Assembly: GCA_934636245.1 (NCBI GenBank) | Contig: CAKUAI010000004.1 | Coordinates: forward strand, 124,001-188,000 | From: an uncultured Coriobacteriales bacterium | GTDB lineage: Bacteria; Actinomycetota; Coriobacteriia; Coriobacteriales; UMGS124 | Reading direction: 5' to 3' | Length of the DNA stretch: 64,000 bases | Shown here: piece after piece, positions 34,312-43,384 of the stretch | Layout: each line of letters opens with the position of its first letter | Position numbering within the stretch: position 1 is the first letter of the stretch | Program-made: the position numbers and the translations under genes | The notes under the pieces: generated by a model | The model's database searches: none | What the model was told of the DNA's origin: nothing | What the model saw: the letters and a program-made list of their open reading frames with translations, nothing else

Positions 34312-37300
34312 CACTCTCCAGACGGGATGTCGGCGTTGCGGAGCGTCTCAAGCTCGTCGAGGTCAGACACGAGAACGGTTCGCGGCTTGGAGCCCTGGGC
34401 AGGGCCCACCACGCCCATTTCCTCGAGCAAGTCCATGACGCGGCCGGCGCGAGCATAGCCGAGCTTCATGCGACGCTGGAGCATGGAAGTGGAGCCAAGC
34501 TGGTTCTCCACCACAAGTTTAGCAGCCTCCCAGGCCAAGGGGTCGTCGTCGCCCGGTCCTGCCGATCCTCCCCTACCCGTGGGTCCAGCAGGCTCGGTGG
34601 AGGTGTCGAGCGGCAGCTGCCCGCCTGCGCTGGGCATGGGCGCCATGGCGCAGGGATGCGCGGCGGGCTGCGCCTTGATGTGGTTGAGAATCGCAGCCTT
34701 CTCTTCGTCGGTGACGTTGCATCCCTGGATGCGGCGGGGCATGTCGCCAAAGGAAGCCTCGAGGAACAGCATGTCACCGTGGGGCAGCAGCTTCTCGGCG
34801 CCCATCTGGTCGATGATGATGCGCGAGTCGGTGCCCTTCGAGACGCGCAGCGCGATGCGGTTGGCGACGTTTGCGCGGATGAGGCCCGTGACGATGTCGG
34901 CGCGCGGGGTCTGCGTGGCAATGACGAGGTGGATGCCGGCGGCACGGCCCAGCTGGGCCACGCGCACGATGGATGCCTCCACGTCTTTCTTGGCGACCAT
35001 CATGAGGTCTGCAAGCTCATCGATGACGACGACGACGCACGGCAGAGTCGTGAGGTTCGTTTCCTCTTCGGCGATCCTGGTGACAAGCGAGTTGTAGGAA
35101 GCAAGGTCACGAACGCCCAGGTTGGAGAAGACGCGATAGCGCCTGTCCATCTCGGTGACCGCCCATTGCAATGCCGCGGCGGCCTGACGGGGATCGGTCA
35201 CGACAGGCATGGCAAGGTGCGGAATGCCGGCATACTCGCTGAACTCGACCTGCTTGGGGTCGACGATGATGAGGCGGAGCTCCTCAGGCGTGTCACGCAT
35301 GAGCATCGACAGGATGATGGAGTTCACGGTGACGGACTTGCCCGAACCAGTGGTGCCTGCGATGAGCAGGTGCGGAAGCTTGCCGAGGTCGGCATGGACG
35401 GGCTTGCCGCCGGCGTCGAGGCCTACGGCAAAGTCGAGCGGGCCGCCCGTGACGCAAGGCAGCACATCGCCGAAGGCAACCTCGCGGCGGCTTTCGTTGG
35501 CAACCTCAACACCCACGTAACTCGTGCCCGCAACAGGCGAGTAGATACGCACGCTGGGTGCAGCAAGAGTACGTGCGATGTCGTTCTCCAGGGCGGAAAT
35601 CCTGTTTACGCGCACGCCCTTGCCAGGGCAGAGACGATACGTTGTGAACGTGGGGCCCTCGACCCAGTCGACCACATGGGCATCCACGCCAAACTCCGCA
35701 AGCGCCGACTGCAGCGCAGCGGCGGTCTCTTGGGCGAGCTCAGAGTGCTCTGCGACGAAGCCCTTGCCGCCGTTGGAGCGCCTGGCCAATGCCAGCGGGG
35801 GAAGCTCGTAGGGACCCTCGTTGACGGGGGCATCCTGCTGGCTTGCCCCGAAGTTGACAAGGGCCTCGGCAGCCTCGCTGGAAGAGGCACGACGCGTGGG
35901 CTCCTGGGCAAAAACGCTTGTGGCGTTGGGGTTCGAGGTGACGCTGCGACGCTGCTGGGAAGTCGAGGACACCGCAGGGGCCATGGGTTGCGCCACGTCA
36001 GCAGATGCGTCCCCTGCAGGCTCCTCCCAGGGCAGTTCGCACTCGGTGGAATCCCCGTCGAGCACGGCGGAGGTGGGGGGCACCTCCGCATATGCATCGT
36101 TGTAGCGAGCGGCTTCGACGGCCGTGGTGGCCGTGCTGTCGAGGGAGGCCGAATCGCTCTCCCCTGCCGGCTGCGCGGGTCGCGTGTACACGGGGGCTGT
36201 GGGCGCAGACGGACGCTTGGCTTCTCGGGCTGCCTCGAAGTCGCTCGCCGGCTCGGCGGCGGGCAAGGCGGCAGCGGACGCATCATCGCGAGAGGCGCAT
36301 GCTGCAGTCGCTGTCGCAGCAGCCGTGCTGGGCGCAATGGTGCCTTTCTCGGCAATGTACATGTCGTCAGAAGACGCCATCGACTCGTCGTAATAGAGTG
36401 GGGCGCCCGGAATGACGCCTGGGACGAGGCTGTCGGCCTGACCGTCGCCCAGGTCGTTCGGGTCGAAGGCGTCGCGGTTCCACTCGTCGGCCGGGTTCCA
36501 CCAACCCGAGGAGACACGGCGGGCCTTCTTGTTGATGAGCGACTGAGGGGGCTGGGGCAGCGACTCGTCAAGGGCAAAGTGCTGCTCAAGCATGGAACGC
36601 ACCTCGGGCACACGACGATAGTCATCGGCGGGCTCGTATGCGTCGTCATCCTCATAGCCAGCGCCGTCGCGCTCCTGTGCAAGCAGGGTCGTCTTGGGAG
36701 CAGGCTGCACTTGCTCGTATCCAAGGTCGTCCTCGCCGTCAAGGAGCGTCGTCGAAGCGACGCCTGCGGCCTTTGCGCGGCTGAGAACCGAAGCGGGAGG
36801 CGTTGCGTAGTCGCGCAGATCCACGGCCTCGCGGTCGAACGGTATGACCGTGGTTGCAGAGCGAGCACGGCCCGTGGGCGCCGCGCTCATGCCAGACTGC
36901 GGGCGGCAGCGATCGCCGGGGTTGAACAGCACGGTGGGCGTATAGCCTTCAGGCAGCTCATCCTCGTAGAAATCGTCCTCATAGCGCGACGCACGGCGCT
37001 CGCGGGAGGCGCGCCTCTCCGCGCTACGGGCAAGCGACTGCTGGTGGCGCATGCGCACTTGGGCGACTGCGGAGGAGACATCGAGGCCGATGATCACAAG
37101 GCCTGCGATGGCGATGCCAACAATCACAACGAAGCCGGCAATCTGGCCAAAGAGCGAAAGAAGCACCCAGGCGAGGCCGTTACCGACATAGCCGCCCCGT
37201 GCACGGAGGTTTTCGACACCGAACAAGATGTTCGCATCTGCGGTGCAACCTACGGTGGTGATGCCGAAGCCGGCCATCACGGCAAGGGCCACAAGCAGCA

Positions 37301-37733
37301 AACCCACAATGACCCTGCTTGCAACAAGGCCGGCATGCTGAGTGAAAATGGTTACCGACCATGCGACAAGCGCAAGGGGCACAAGAATCGCCCCGACGCC
37401 GAAGAGCGTATGCAGAAAAGCGCTGAGGCCCTGGGTGAGCATGCCGGTTGAGGGAGCAAGCATCGCGATGAACAGAGCCGCACCGATGACGGCCACCACG
37501 ACGCCCGCGATTTGCTGGCGCGTCTCATAGTCGAGTAGCGGCGTGCGAGGCTCCGCAGACATGGCTGGGCTCGGTGCGGGCTCCACCCGGCGCTGAGCAG
37601 ACTGGTTCGAGGAGGCAGCCTGCCCGGAGCGAGCCTTGGCGGTCGCCTTCTGCGGGGTCGCCTTCTTGGTGCGCCCTCCGGACTTTTCTTTGGTTGTCTT
37701 CTGCGAGCTGGCCTCGCTCTTCGGACGACTCAC
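34311..37733 (-). CDS. ftsK: DNA translocase FtsK/SpoIIIE
   Basis: 1140 aa. A basic N-terminal segment precedes about four membrane helices (residues 65-235), a long acidic/alanine-proline linker (to about 640), then the RecA-like motor with GTTGSGKSVTVN near residue 790 and IIVDPKQVEFSEY, and a C-terminal gamma winged-helix domain (STSMLQRRMKLGYARAGR) that reads polarity sequences. It moves chromosome ends through the closing septum. The start is GTG (37733), 15 bases after the RNase J stop, with a weak ribosome-binding site. The Ser/Lys/Ala-rich N-terminal 50 residues are not conserved in the family. Confidence 0.97.
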   Translation of the reverse strand: MSRPKSEASSQKTTKEKSGGRTKKATPQKATAKARSGQAASSNQSAQRRVEPAPSPAMSAEPRTPLLDYETRQQIAGVVVAVIGAALFIAMLAPSTGMLTQGLSAFLHTLFGVGAILVPLALVAWSVTIFTQHAGLVASRVIVGLLLVALAVMAGFGITTVGCTADANILFGVENLRARGGYVGNGLAWVLLSLFGQIAGFVVIVGIAIAGLVIIGLDVSSAVAQVRMRHQQSLARSAERRASRERRASRYEDDFYEDELPEGYTPTVLFNPGDRCRPQSGMSAAPTGRARSATTVIPFDREAVDLRDYATPPASVLSRAKAAGVASTTLLDGEDDLGYEQVQPAPKTTLLAQERDGAGYEDDDAYEPADDYRRVPEVRSMLEQHFALDESLPQPPQSLINKKARRVSSGWWNPADEWNRDAFDPNDLGDGQADSLVPGVIPGAPLYYDESMASSDDMYIAEKGTIAPSTAAATATAACASRDDASAAALPAAEPASDFEAAREAKRPSAPTAPVYTRPAQPAGESDSASLDSTATTAVEAARYNDAYAEVPPTSAVLDGDSTECELPWEEPAGDASADVAQPMAPAVSSTSQQRRSVTSNPNATSVFAQEPTRRASSSEAAEALVNFGASQQDAPVNEGPYELPPLALARRSNGGKGFVAEHSELAQETAAALQSALAEFGVDAHVVDWVEGPTFTTYRLCPGKGVRVNRISALENDIARTLAAPSVRIYSPVAGTSYVGVEVANESRREVAFGDVLPCVTGGPLDFAVGLDAGGKPVHADLGKLPHLLIAGTTGSGKSVTVNSIILSMLMRDTPEELRLIIVDPKQVEFSEYAGIPHLAMPVVTDPRQAAAALQWAVTEMDRRYRVFSNLGVRDLASYNSLVTRIAEEETNLTTLPCVVVVIDELADLMMVAKKDVEASIVRVAQLGRAAGIHLVIATQTPRADIVTGLIRANVANRIALRVSKGTDSRIIIDQMGAEKLLPHGDMLFLEASFGDMPRRIQGCNVTDEEKAAILNHIKAQPAAHPCAMAPMPSAGGQLPLDTSTEPAGPTGRGGSAGPGDDDPLAWEAAKLVVENQLGSTSMLQRRMKLGYARAGRVMDLLEEMGVVGPAQGSKPRTVLVSDLDELETLRNADIPSGE

Positions 37734-37748
37734 GCGCTGGAACCTGCC

Positions 37749-39431
37749 TTACACTTCCACGACGAACGAAACAATGACCGGGCGGCTGTGCCAGGTCTCC
37801 CAAAGGTGGCTCGAAACGGTGTCGCGCACAACCTTGTCCACAGCCTCGCGGCTCTCAAGCGAGGCACTGCGCTTGGCAATGGCTTTCTTCACGCGCTCGG
37901 TAAGCAGTGTGACGCAACCAGGCGCCTCGGCGTCAAACGATACACCCTTGGCAGAAAGCTGAAGGCCAACCAAGGTGGATGTACGGCGGGAGAACGTGGC
38001 AACGACGCTTACCAGGCCGTCTTCCGACAGGCGCTTGCGGTCGGCAAGAACCATCTGGTCGGTGTCGGAGATGCGCAGGCCATCGACGTAGATGACGCCC
38101 GACTCGACCGTCTTGCCGCGTGTGACGCGATGGTCGCGCATCTCGAGCGACTCGCCGTTGTCGAGAATGAAGATGTTGTCCTCGTCGACGCCCATGTCCT
38201 GGGCAAGCTTTGCATGAGCGCGCAGATGTGTGGCTTCGCCGTGGACGGGCATGAAGTGCTTGGGACGCGTGAGCGCCATGAGCATCTTCAGCTCCTCCTG
38301 GGAGGCGTGGCCGGAGACGTGGACCATGCCGCGGCTCTTGTCGTACACGTCGGCGCCGATTTTGGCGAGGGTGTTGATAATCTGGGTCACGGCCTTCTCG
38401 TTGCCCGGGACCGGCGTGGCCGAGATGATGACCGTATCGCCCTCTTGAATCTGCAGCGTCTTGTGCTCACCCGTAGCCATGCGTGCAAGAGCCGAGAGCG
38501 GCTCGCCTTGAGAGCCGGTGCATAGCACGACGACGCGGTTCTCGGGGTACTTGTCGATGTCGAAGGCATCGATGATGTCCTCTTCATCAATCTTGAGGTA
38601 GCCGAGCTCGCGGGCAACGCGGGTGTTGGTGAGCATCGAACGACCGGTCACGACCACCTTGCGGCCCGATGCGATCGCGGCGTCGCACACCTGCTGGAGA
38701 CGATGGATGTGGCTCGAGAACGAAGCAACGAACACGCGGCCCTTGGCGTTGGAGATGACATCACGCAAGAAGGGGCCGACCGCAGCCTCGCTGGGGGTGT
38801 ACCCAGGGCGGTTTGCGTTGGTCGAGTCGCTCATCAGCAGGTCGACACCCTCATAGGCGAACCTGGTCAGGGCCGCAAAATCAGTACGGACGCCGTCGAT
38901 GGGGGTCTGGTCGAGCTTGAAGTCGCCCGTGTGCAGAACGTTGCCGGCAGGGCTCTGGATAAACGCGCCCATGGCCGCAGGGATGGAGTGGTTCACCGAG
39001 AAGAACTCAACGCCGAGCTTGCCGAGCTGCACCCTGTCGCCCGACTTGACCTCTTTGAAGTTGGGGTTCTTGATACGGTGCTCCTCAAGCCTGCCGGCAA
39101 TCATGCCGAGCGTGAGCTTCGAGGAGTAGATGGGAACATTGGGGTTGAGGTCCTGCAGCAGGTACGGCAAGGCGCCGATGTGGTCCTCGTGGCCGTGCGT
39201 GATGATGATGCCGCGCAGCTTGTCCTCGTTCTCAAGGACATAGGTGTAATCCGGCAGGATAAGGTCCACACCGGGATGGTTGTCATCAGGGAACATGAGA
39301 CCGGCGTCGTCCAAAATCATGTCGTCACCGTACTCGATGACCGTCATGTTCTTGCCGATGCCGTCGAGGCCGCCCAAAGGAATGACCTTCAGCGCGGGCC
39401 CCTTTGCCTGAGTGCTCTTCCGTTTTGCCAT
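37749..39431 (-). CDS. rnj: Ribonuclease J
   Basis: Metallo-beta-lactamase RNase with 5'-3' exonuclease and endonuclease activity, acting in mRNA decay and rRNA maturation. The metal motif HGHEDH is at 79-84; the beta-CASP motifs (for example CTGSQGE, and SGHASQEE near 370) and the C-terminal J domain follow. 560 aa is usual. AAGGAGG lies 12 bases before the ATG, a rather long spacing. It is encoded before ftsK. Together with RNase Y and PNPase it gives this organism the full Gram-positive decay set. Confidence 0.97.
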   Translation of the reverse strand: MAKRKSTQAKGPALKVIPLGGLDGIGKNMTVIEYGDDMILDDAGLMFPDDNHPGVDLILPDYTYVLENEDKLRGIIITHGHEDHIGALPYLLQDLNPNVPIYSSKLTLGMIAGRLEEHRIKNPNFKEVKSGDRVQLGKLGVEFFSVNHSIPAAMGAFIQSPAGNVLHTGDFKLDQTPIDGVRTDFAALTRFAYEGVDLLMSDSTNANRPGYTPSEAAVGPFLRDVISNAKGRVFVASFSSHIHRLQQVCDAAIASGRKVVVTGRSMLTNTRVARELGYLKIDEEDIIDAFDIDKYPENRVVVLCTGSQGEPLSALARMATGEHKTLQIQEGDTVIISATPVPGNEKAVTQIINTLAKIGADVYDKSRGMVHVSGHASQEELKMLMALTRPKHFMPVHGEATHLRAHAKLAQDMGVDEDNIFILDNGESLEMRDHRVTRGKTVESGVIYVDGLRISDTDQMVLADRKRLSEDGLVSVVATFSRRTSTLVGLQLSAKGVSFDAEAPGCVTLLTERVKKAIAKRSASLESREAVDKVVRDTVSSHLWETWHSRPVIVSFVVEV

Positions 39432-39487
39432 ATACGAACGTTTCCTCCTTTATGTCGTCAGCTTATACAAACTGTTCCATAACAAAA

Positions 39488-39529
39488 CGCGGCGCTTCAG
39501 ACGAGTCAGGCTCATCCTTCAGCGCCGCG
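39488..39529 (-). terminator. Probable terminator downstream of dapB
   Basis: A 9-bp stem (CGCGGCGCT, 39488-39496 / 39521-39529) with a 24-base loop is followed on the minus strand by TTTTGTT. It lies 113 bases beyond the dapB stop. Confidence 0.65.
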
Positions 39530-39641
39530 CAAGCAATCAAATGTGTGACGATGCCTCTTGCGAGTGGTGTAAGAGCCATCCATCATGGTACCCCAGACGG
39601 GGCGGGCCCCCTTTGTATGTGGGGGCAAAAACGCAATTTGC

Positions 39642-40439
39642 CTAGAGGCCCATGAGGCACTCAAGACCCACCGTGAAGGGTTCCGGCAGGCTGGCGACAT
39701 TGCGAATCGCAAGCAAAACGCCGGGCATGTAGGCCTCGCGCAGCGTGGAATCATGGCGAATGGTGAGCGTCTGGCCGGCCGCAGACATGATGACCTCCTG
39801 AGAGGCCATGTAGCCGTCGCCACGGATGGCATGGATGCGCACGCCGTCGACCTCGGCACCACGGGCGCCCTCGCAACCAGCAATTTCAGTCTCGCTGCCG
39901 GGGCCGGCGTTGCGCACGCCTCCCCTGCCCTCGGCGATCATGTGCGCGGTGGTGACAGCGGTGCCGGAAGGGGCGTCCTTCTTGCCGTCGTGGTGCATCT
40001 CGACGATCTCGACGTCGGGGAAGAACTTGCCAGCGACCTTGGCAAACTGCATCATGAGGACGGCGCCGGTGGTGAAGTTCGGGGCAAAGAAGAGCTTGCC
40101 GCCCTTGTCCGCGTACTTCAGAGCGAGGGCCTCCATGTCCTGACGGGCAACACCGGTGGTGCCCACAACGGCGTGCGCACCATGGGACAGCACGCACTCG
40201 ACATTGGCAAGCACGGCGCCAGGCTGGGTGAAGTCGACCACGACGTCGGCTCCGGTGGCGTCAATGAGCGCACCCAGATCATCGGAGCAGGCAAAATCAC
40301 CGTCGGCGCAGGAAACGACCTGCCCAGCGCAATGGGGATCGAAGCAGCCGACAAGCTTGAGGTCCTCAGCTGCGGCCACAGCGTTGACGATGCAGGTGCC
40401 CATACGACCCTTGGCGCCAGAAACGATAACCTTAACCAT
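39642..40439 (-). CDS. dapB: 4-hydroxy-tetrahydrodipicolinate reductase
   Basis: NAD(P)H-dependent step of lysine and meso-diaminopimelate synthesis, supplying peptidoglycan cross-links. The nucleotide motif GAKGRMG is at residues 8-14; GTTGV, EMHHDGKKDAPSGTA (about 147-161) and the RGDGYMASQEV segment are conserved. 265 aa is complete. AAGGAGG precedes the ATG by 6 bases. No dapA or other lysine gene is adjacent; the gene stands between pnp and RNase J with terminators on both sides, so it is probably a single-gene unit. Confidence 0.97.
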   Translation of the reverse strand: MVKVIVSGAKGRMGTCIVNAVAAAEDLKLVGCFDPHCAGQVVSCADGDFACSDDLGALIDATGADVVVDFTQPGAVLANVECVLSHGAHAVVGTTGVARQDMEALALKYADKGGKLFFAPNFTTGAVLMMQFAKVAGKFFPDVEIVEMHHDGKKDAPSGTAVTTAHMIAEGRGGVRNAGPGSETEIAGCEGARGAEVDGVRIHAIRGDGYMASQEVIMSAAGQTLTIRHDSTLREAYMPGVLLAIRNVASLPEPFTVGLECLMGL

Positions 40440-40460
40440 AAAGTTCCTCCTTAAGGAAAA

Positions 40461-40491
40461 GGGACGTCAGCCCGAAATCTGCTGACGTCCC
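40461..40491 (-). terminator. Terminator downstream of pnp
   Basis: An 11-bp perfect stem (40461-40471 / 40481-40491, GGGACGTCAGC) with a 9-base loop is followed on the minus strand by TTTTCC. Confidence 0.85.
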
Positions 40492-40521
40492 CAAACAATA
40501 ACGCTTAAGTAAAACTAGAAC

Positions 40522-42780
40522 TTAGCCCTCATGGTGACGGCGGGGCTGACGACGCTCGCCACCCTCGTTGCCACCCTCGGACTTGTGGTGACCGCCGTCG
40601 CCGGGACGACGACGCTCGCGGGGCTTACGCTCCGAGCGCTCAGGACGCTCACCACGGTCCTCAGAGGACTTGCCGGAGCCGGCGGGAGCCTCGGGCTTGT
40701 CGATACGGTCGAGCGAGACCTTGCCCTTCTCGTCGACCTCGATGACCTTGACGTGGACCTCATCGCCGACGTTAAGGACATCCTCAACCTTCTCCACACG
40801 ACCTTGGGCCATGCGGGAGATGTGCAGCAGGCCGTCCTTGCCGGGCAGAAGCTCGACGAAGGCGCCGAAGGGCTGGACGCCCACAACGCGGCCGAAATAC
40901 TCCTCGCCCACCTCGGGCACCTTGACGATGGCCTCGATGCGAGCACGGGCCTCCTCGCCGCCGGCATCGCAGGAGCCAATGAAGACGGTGCCGTCCTCCT
41001 GGATGTCGATGGTGGCGCCGGTGTCCTCCTGGATGGAGCGGATGGTCTTGCCGCCCGAGCCGATGACCTCGCGGATCTTGTCGGTCGGGATGTGGATGGT
41101 GATGATGTGCGGGGCGTTCTCACGGACGCTCTCGCGAGGAGCGGCAATCTCGGCAAGCATGGCATCGAGGATGAAGGCGCGGCCTTCCTTGGCCTGCTGG
41201 AGAGCCTTGCGCAGAATCTCGAACGTGAGGCCGGTGGCCTTGTTGTCCATCTGCATGGCGGTAATGCCCTCAGAGGTACCCGTCACCTTGAAGTCCATGT
41301 CGCCGAGGAAGTCCTCGAGACCCTGGATGTCGGAGAGAACGACGGTCTTGCCGTTCTCCTGGATGAGGCCCATGGCGATACCGGAAACCGGGCGCTTCAG
41401 GGGCACGCCACCGTCCATGAGGGCAAGGCAGCTGCCGCAGGTCGACGCCATGGACGAGGAGCCGTTAGACTCCATGACCTCGGAGACGACGCGGATGGTG
41501 TAGGGAAACTCTTCCTCGGAAGGAATGACAGGCAGAAGGGCGCGCTCAGCCAGGGCGCCGTGGCCGATCTCGCGGCGCTTGGGCGAGCCCATGCGGCCGG
41601 TCTCACCGGTGCAGTACGGCGGGAAGTTGTACTGGTGGATGTAGCGCTTGCCATCGATGGGCTCGATGGTGTCGAGACGCTGCCAGTCGTTGAGCATGCC
41701 GAGCGTCAGCACGGAGAGGACCTGGGTTTGGCCACGCTGGAAGAGGCCGGAGCCGTGCACGAGGGGCAGGTAGCCGGGCTTGATCATGAGCGGACGAATC
41801 TCGTCGGCGCGACGGCCGTCAACGCGCTCGCCGGTCTCAACGACCATGACGCGCATGGCGTGCTTCTCGAGGCTCTTGAGCTCGACGGGGATCTCGCGGT
41901 CGAACTCGGCCTGCTCCTCCTCGGTGAACTCGGCCTTGATAGCGCTCTTGAGCTCGTCGACCTTGGCCATACGGGCCTGCTTGTCGGCATCCTTGAGGGC
42001 GGCGCTCATCTCGTCGTAGTGGGCGAAGATCTTGTCGTGCACGTAGGAGTTCGGCTCGTCGAGCGGGTACTCCTTCATGACGATGGGGCCATTGACCTCG
42101 GCGACCTTCTCGAAGAAGATCTTCTGCTGGTCGCAGAACGCACCGAGGGCCTCCTGGCCGAACTGCATGGCGGCCAGCATGTCCTCCTCGGTGATCTCCT
42201 CGGCGCCGGCCTCGAGCATGCTCACGAAGTCGCGGGTGCCGCCGAGCTCGAGGTCGAGGTCGGAGTTGTCGCGCTCTTCGTAGGTGGGGTTGACGATGAA
42301 CTCATGGGTGTCGCGGTCGCGGCCGATGCGCACGCAGGCCAGCGGGCCCTCGAAGGGCACGCCGCCCACGGTGAGGGCAGCGGAGGCACCCATGGTGCAG
42401 ATGACGTCGAAGGGGTTGATCTGGTCGCACACGAGCGAGGTGGCAACGATCTGCACCTCGTTGCGGAAGCCATCGGGGAAGCTCGGGCGGATAGGGCGGT
42501 CGATCATACGAGCGGTGAGGGTCGCCTTGTCGGTGGGGCGAGTCTCACGCTTGAGGTAGCCACCGGGCAGGCGGCCGACCGAGTACATGCGCTCCACGAA
42601 GTCAACCGTCAGCGGGAAGAAGTCGTAGTTCTTGCGCTCCTTGGAGACGACGGCGGTCATGAGGACCGTGGTATCGCCCTGCTTGACCAGGACGGCGCCC
42701 GTCGTCTGCTTCGCGAGTTCGCCGGTCTCGAGGGTGTAATGCTTGCCATAGAGGTCGAACTCGTGTGTAACCTTTGCCAT
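40522..42780 (-). CDS. pnp: Polyribonucleotide nucleotidyltransferase (PNPase)
   Basis: Trimeric 3'-5' phosphorolytic exoribonuclease. It has two RNase PH domains (GDTTVLMTAVVS near residue 32, and DVSEVMESNGSSSMASTCG near 435), an alpha-helical insert, a KH domain (GSGGKTIRSIQEDTGA near 573) and an S1 domain (GEEYFGRVVGVQPFGAFVE near 628). A basic, arginine/glutamate/glycine-rich tail of about 50 residues follows; it is probably disordered and RNA- or membrane-binding. 752 aa. rpsO lies directly upstream, the nearly universal rpsO-pnp pair, with a terminator between them. Confidence 0.98.
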   Translation of the reverse strand: MAKVTHEFDLYGKHYTLETGELAKQTTGAVLVKQGDTTVLMTAVVSKERKNYDFFPLTVDFVERMYSVGRLPGGYLKRETRPTDKATLTARMIDRPIRPSFPDGFRNEVQIVATSLVCDQINPFDVICTMGASAALTVGGVPFEGPLACVRIGRDRDTHEFIVNPTYEERDNSDLDLELGGTRDFVSMLEAGAEEITEEDMLAAMQFGQEALGAFCDQQKIFFEKVAEVNGPIVMKEYPLDEPNSYVHDKIFAHYDEMSAALKDADKQARMAKVDELKSAIKAEFTEEEQAEFDREIPVELKSLEKHAMRVMVVETGERVDGRRADEIRPLMIKPGYLPLVHGSGLFQRGQTQVLSVLTLGMLNDWQRLDTIEPIDGKRYIHQYNFPPYCTGETGRMGSPKRREIGHGALAERALLPVIPSEEEFPYTIRVVSEVMESNGSSSMASTCGSCLALMDGGVPLKRPVSGIAMGLIQENGKTVVLSDIQGLEDFLGDMDFKVTGTSEGITAMQMDNKATGLTFEILRKALQQAKEGRAFILDAMLAEIAAPRESVRENAPHIITIHIPTDKIREVIGSGGKTIRSIQEDTGATIDIQEDGTVFIGSCDAGGEEARARIEAIVKVPEVGEEYFGRVVGVQPFGAFVELLPGKDGLLHISRMAQGRVEKVEDVLNVGDEVHVKVIEVDEKGKVSLDRIDKPEAPAGSGKSSEDRGERPERSERKPRERRRPGDGGHHKSEGGNEGGERRQPRRHHEG

Positions 42781-42874
42781 TCTGCAATCTCCTTCAACTC
42801 CGCTCGCCCCATTGCGAGCGGGACCTATGCGCCTGCGCCCTGGCTATCGAGCCCTATGTGGACGCAAAACGAAA

Positions 42875-42894
42875 AGGGGCGCTAGTGCGCCCCT
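42875..42894 (-). terminator. Terminator between rpsO and pnp
   Basis: An 8-bp GC-rich stem (42875-42882 / 42887-42894, AGGGGCGC) with a TAGT loop is followed on the minus strand by TTTTCGTTTT. Partial readthrough would set the rpsO:pnp ratio. Confidence 0.8.
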
Positions 42895-42904
42895 AAAAGA
42901 CAAC

Positions 42905-43180
42905 TTACTGAATGTTGTCGCGAAGCTCGAGCTTAGCGATGAGCTCACGATACTCGTTGATATCGTTGGAGCGGATGTAGCGAAGCAGCGAGCGACGGTG
43001 GCCGACGAGCATAAGCAGACCACGGCGGCTGTGGAAGTCGTGGGGGTGCTGCTTGCAGTGCTCGGTGAGCTCACGGATACGAGCGGTGAGAAGAGCGACC
43101 TGAACGCGGGGGGTGCCGGTGTCGTTGGCATCCTTGCCGAACTCAGCGACGATAGCGGCCTTCTGCTCCTTGGTGACCAT
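42905..43180 (-). CDS. rpsO: 30S ribosomal protein uS15
   Basis: 91 aa primary 16S rRNA-binding protein of the 30S platform. It begins MVTKEQKAAIVAEFG and contains VQVALLTARIRELTEHCKQH and DFHSRRGLLMLVGHRRSLL, diagnostic for S15. The start at 43180 follows GGAAAGG by 7 bases; an upstream in-frame extension to 43270 is not supported. Followed by a terminator and pnp. Confidence 0.98.
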   Translation of the reverse strand: MVTKEQKAAIVAEFGKDANDTGTPRVQVALLTARIRELTEHCKQHPHDFHSRRGLLMLVGHRRSLLRYIRSNDINEYRELIAKLELRDNIQ

Positions 43181-43384
43181 TGTGATTCCTTTCCATCTAA
43201 CCTGATAAAGACGCCCCTGTCTCAGATGCAATCCGATGGAGGTTGCAACCGGGGCAAGGGTCAAACGCAAGTAGGATACACTTCCTTTTCAGGCAGGTAT
43301 CGCTCGTTTCCCGAAGAGCTATCTCCTACACAAAATCTGCGCGGTAAACATCCTGTTTAAACGCAAGATTCGTTAACATCGAGA

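Noticed and set aside
34239..37451. A 1070-residue open frame on the plus strand opposite ftsK and part of rodZ
   Set aside because: Same cause; no recognisable domains and no ribosome-binding site, and it runs across the ftsK-rodZ junction.
39606..39626. A GCCCCC/GGGGGC hairpin just after dapB as terminator
   Set aside because: On the dapB strand the T run precedes the stem rather than following it; the 39488-39529 hairpin is the better candidate.
40531..42885. A 784-residue plus-strand frame opposite pnp
   Set aside because: The composition is repetitive leucine/aspartate/glycine from antisense reading; PNPase on the other strand is complete.
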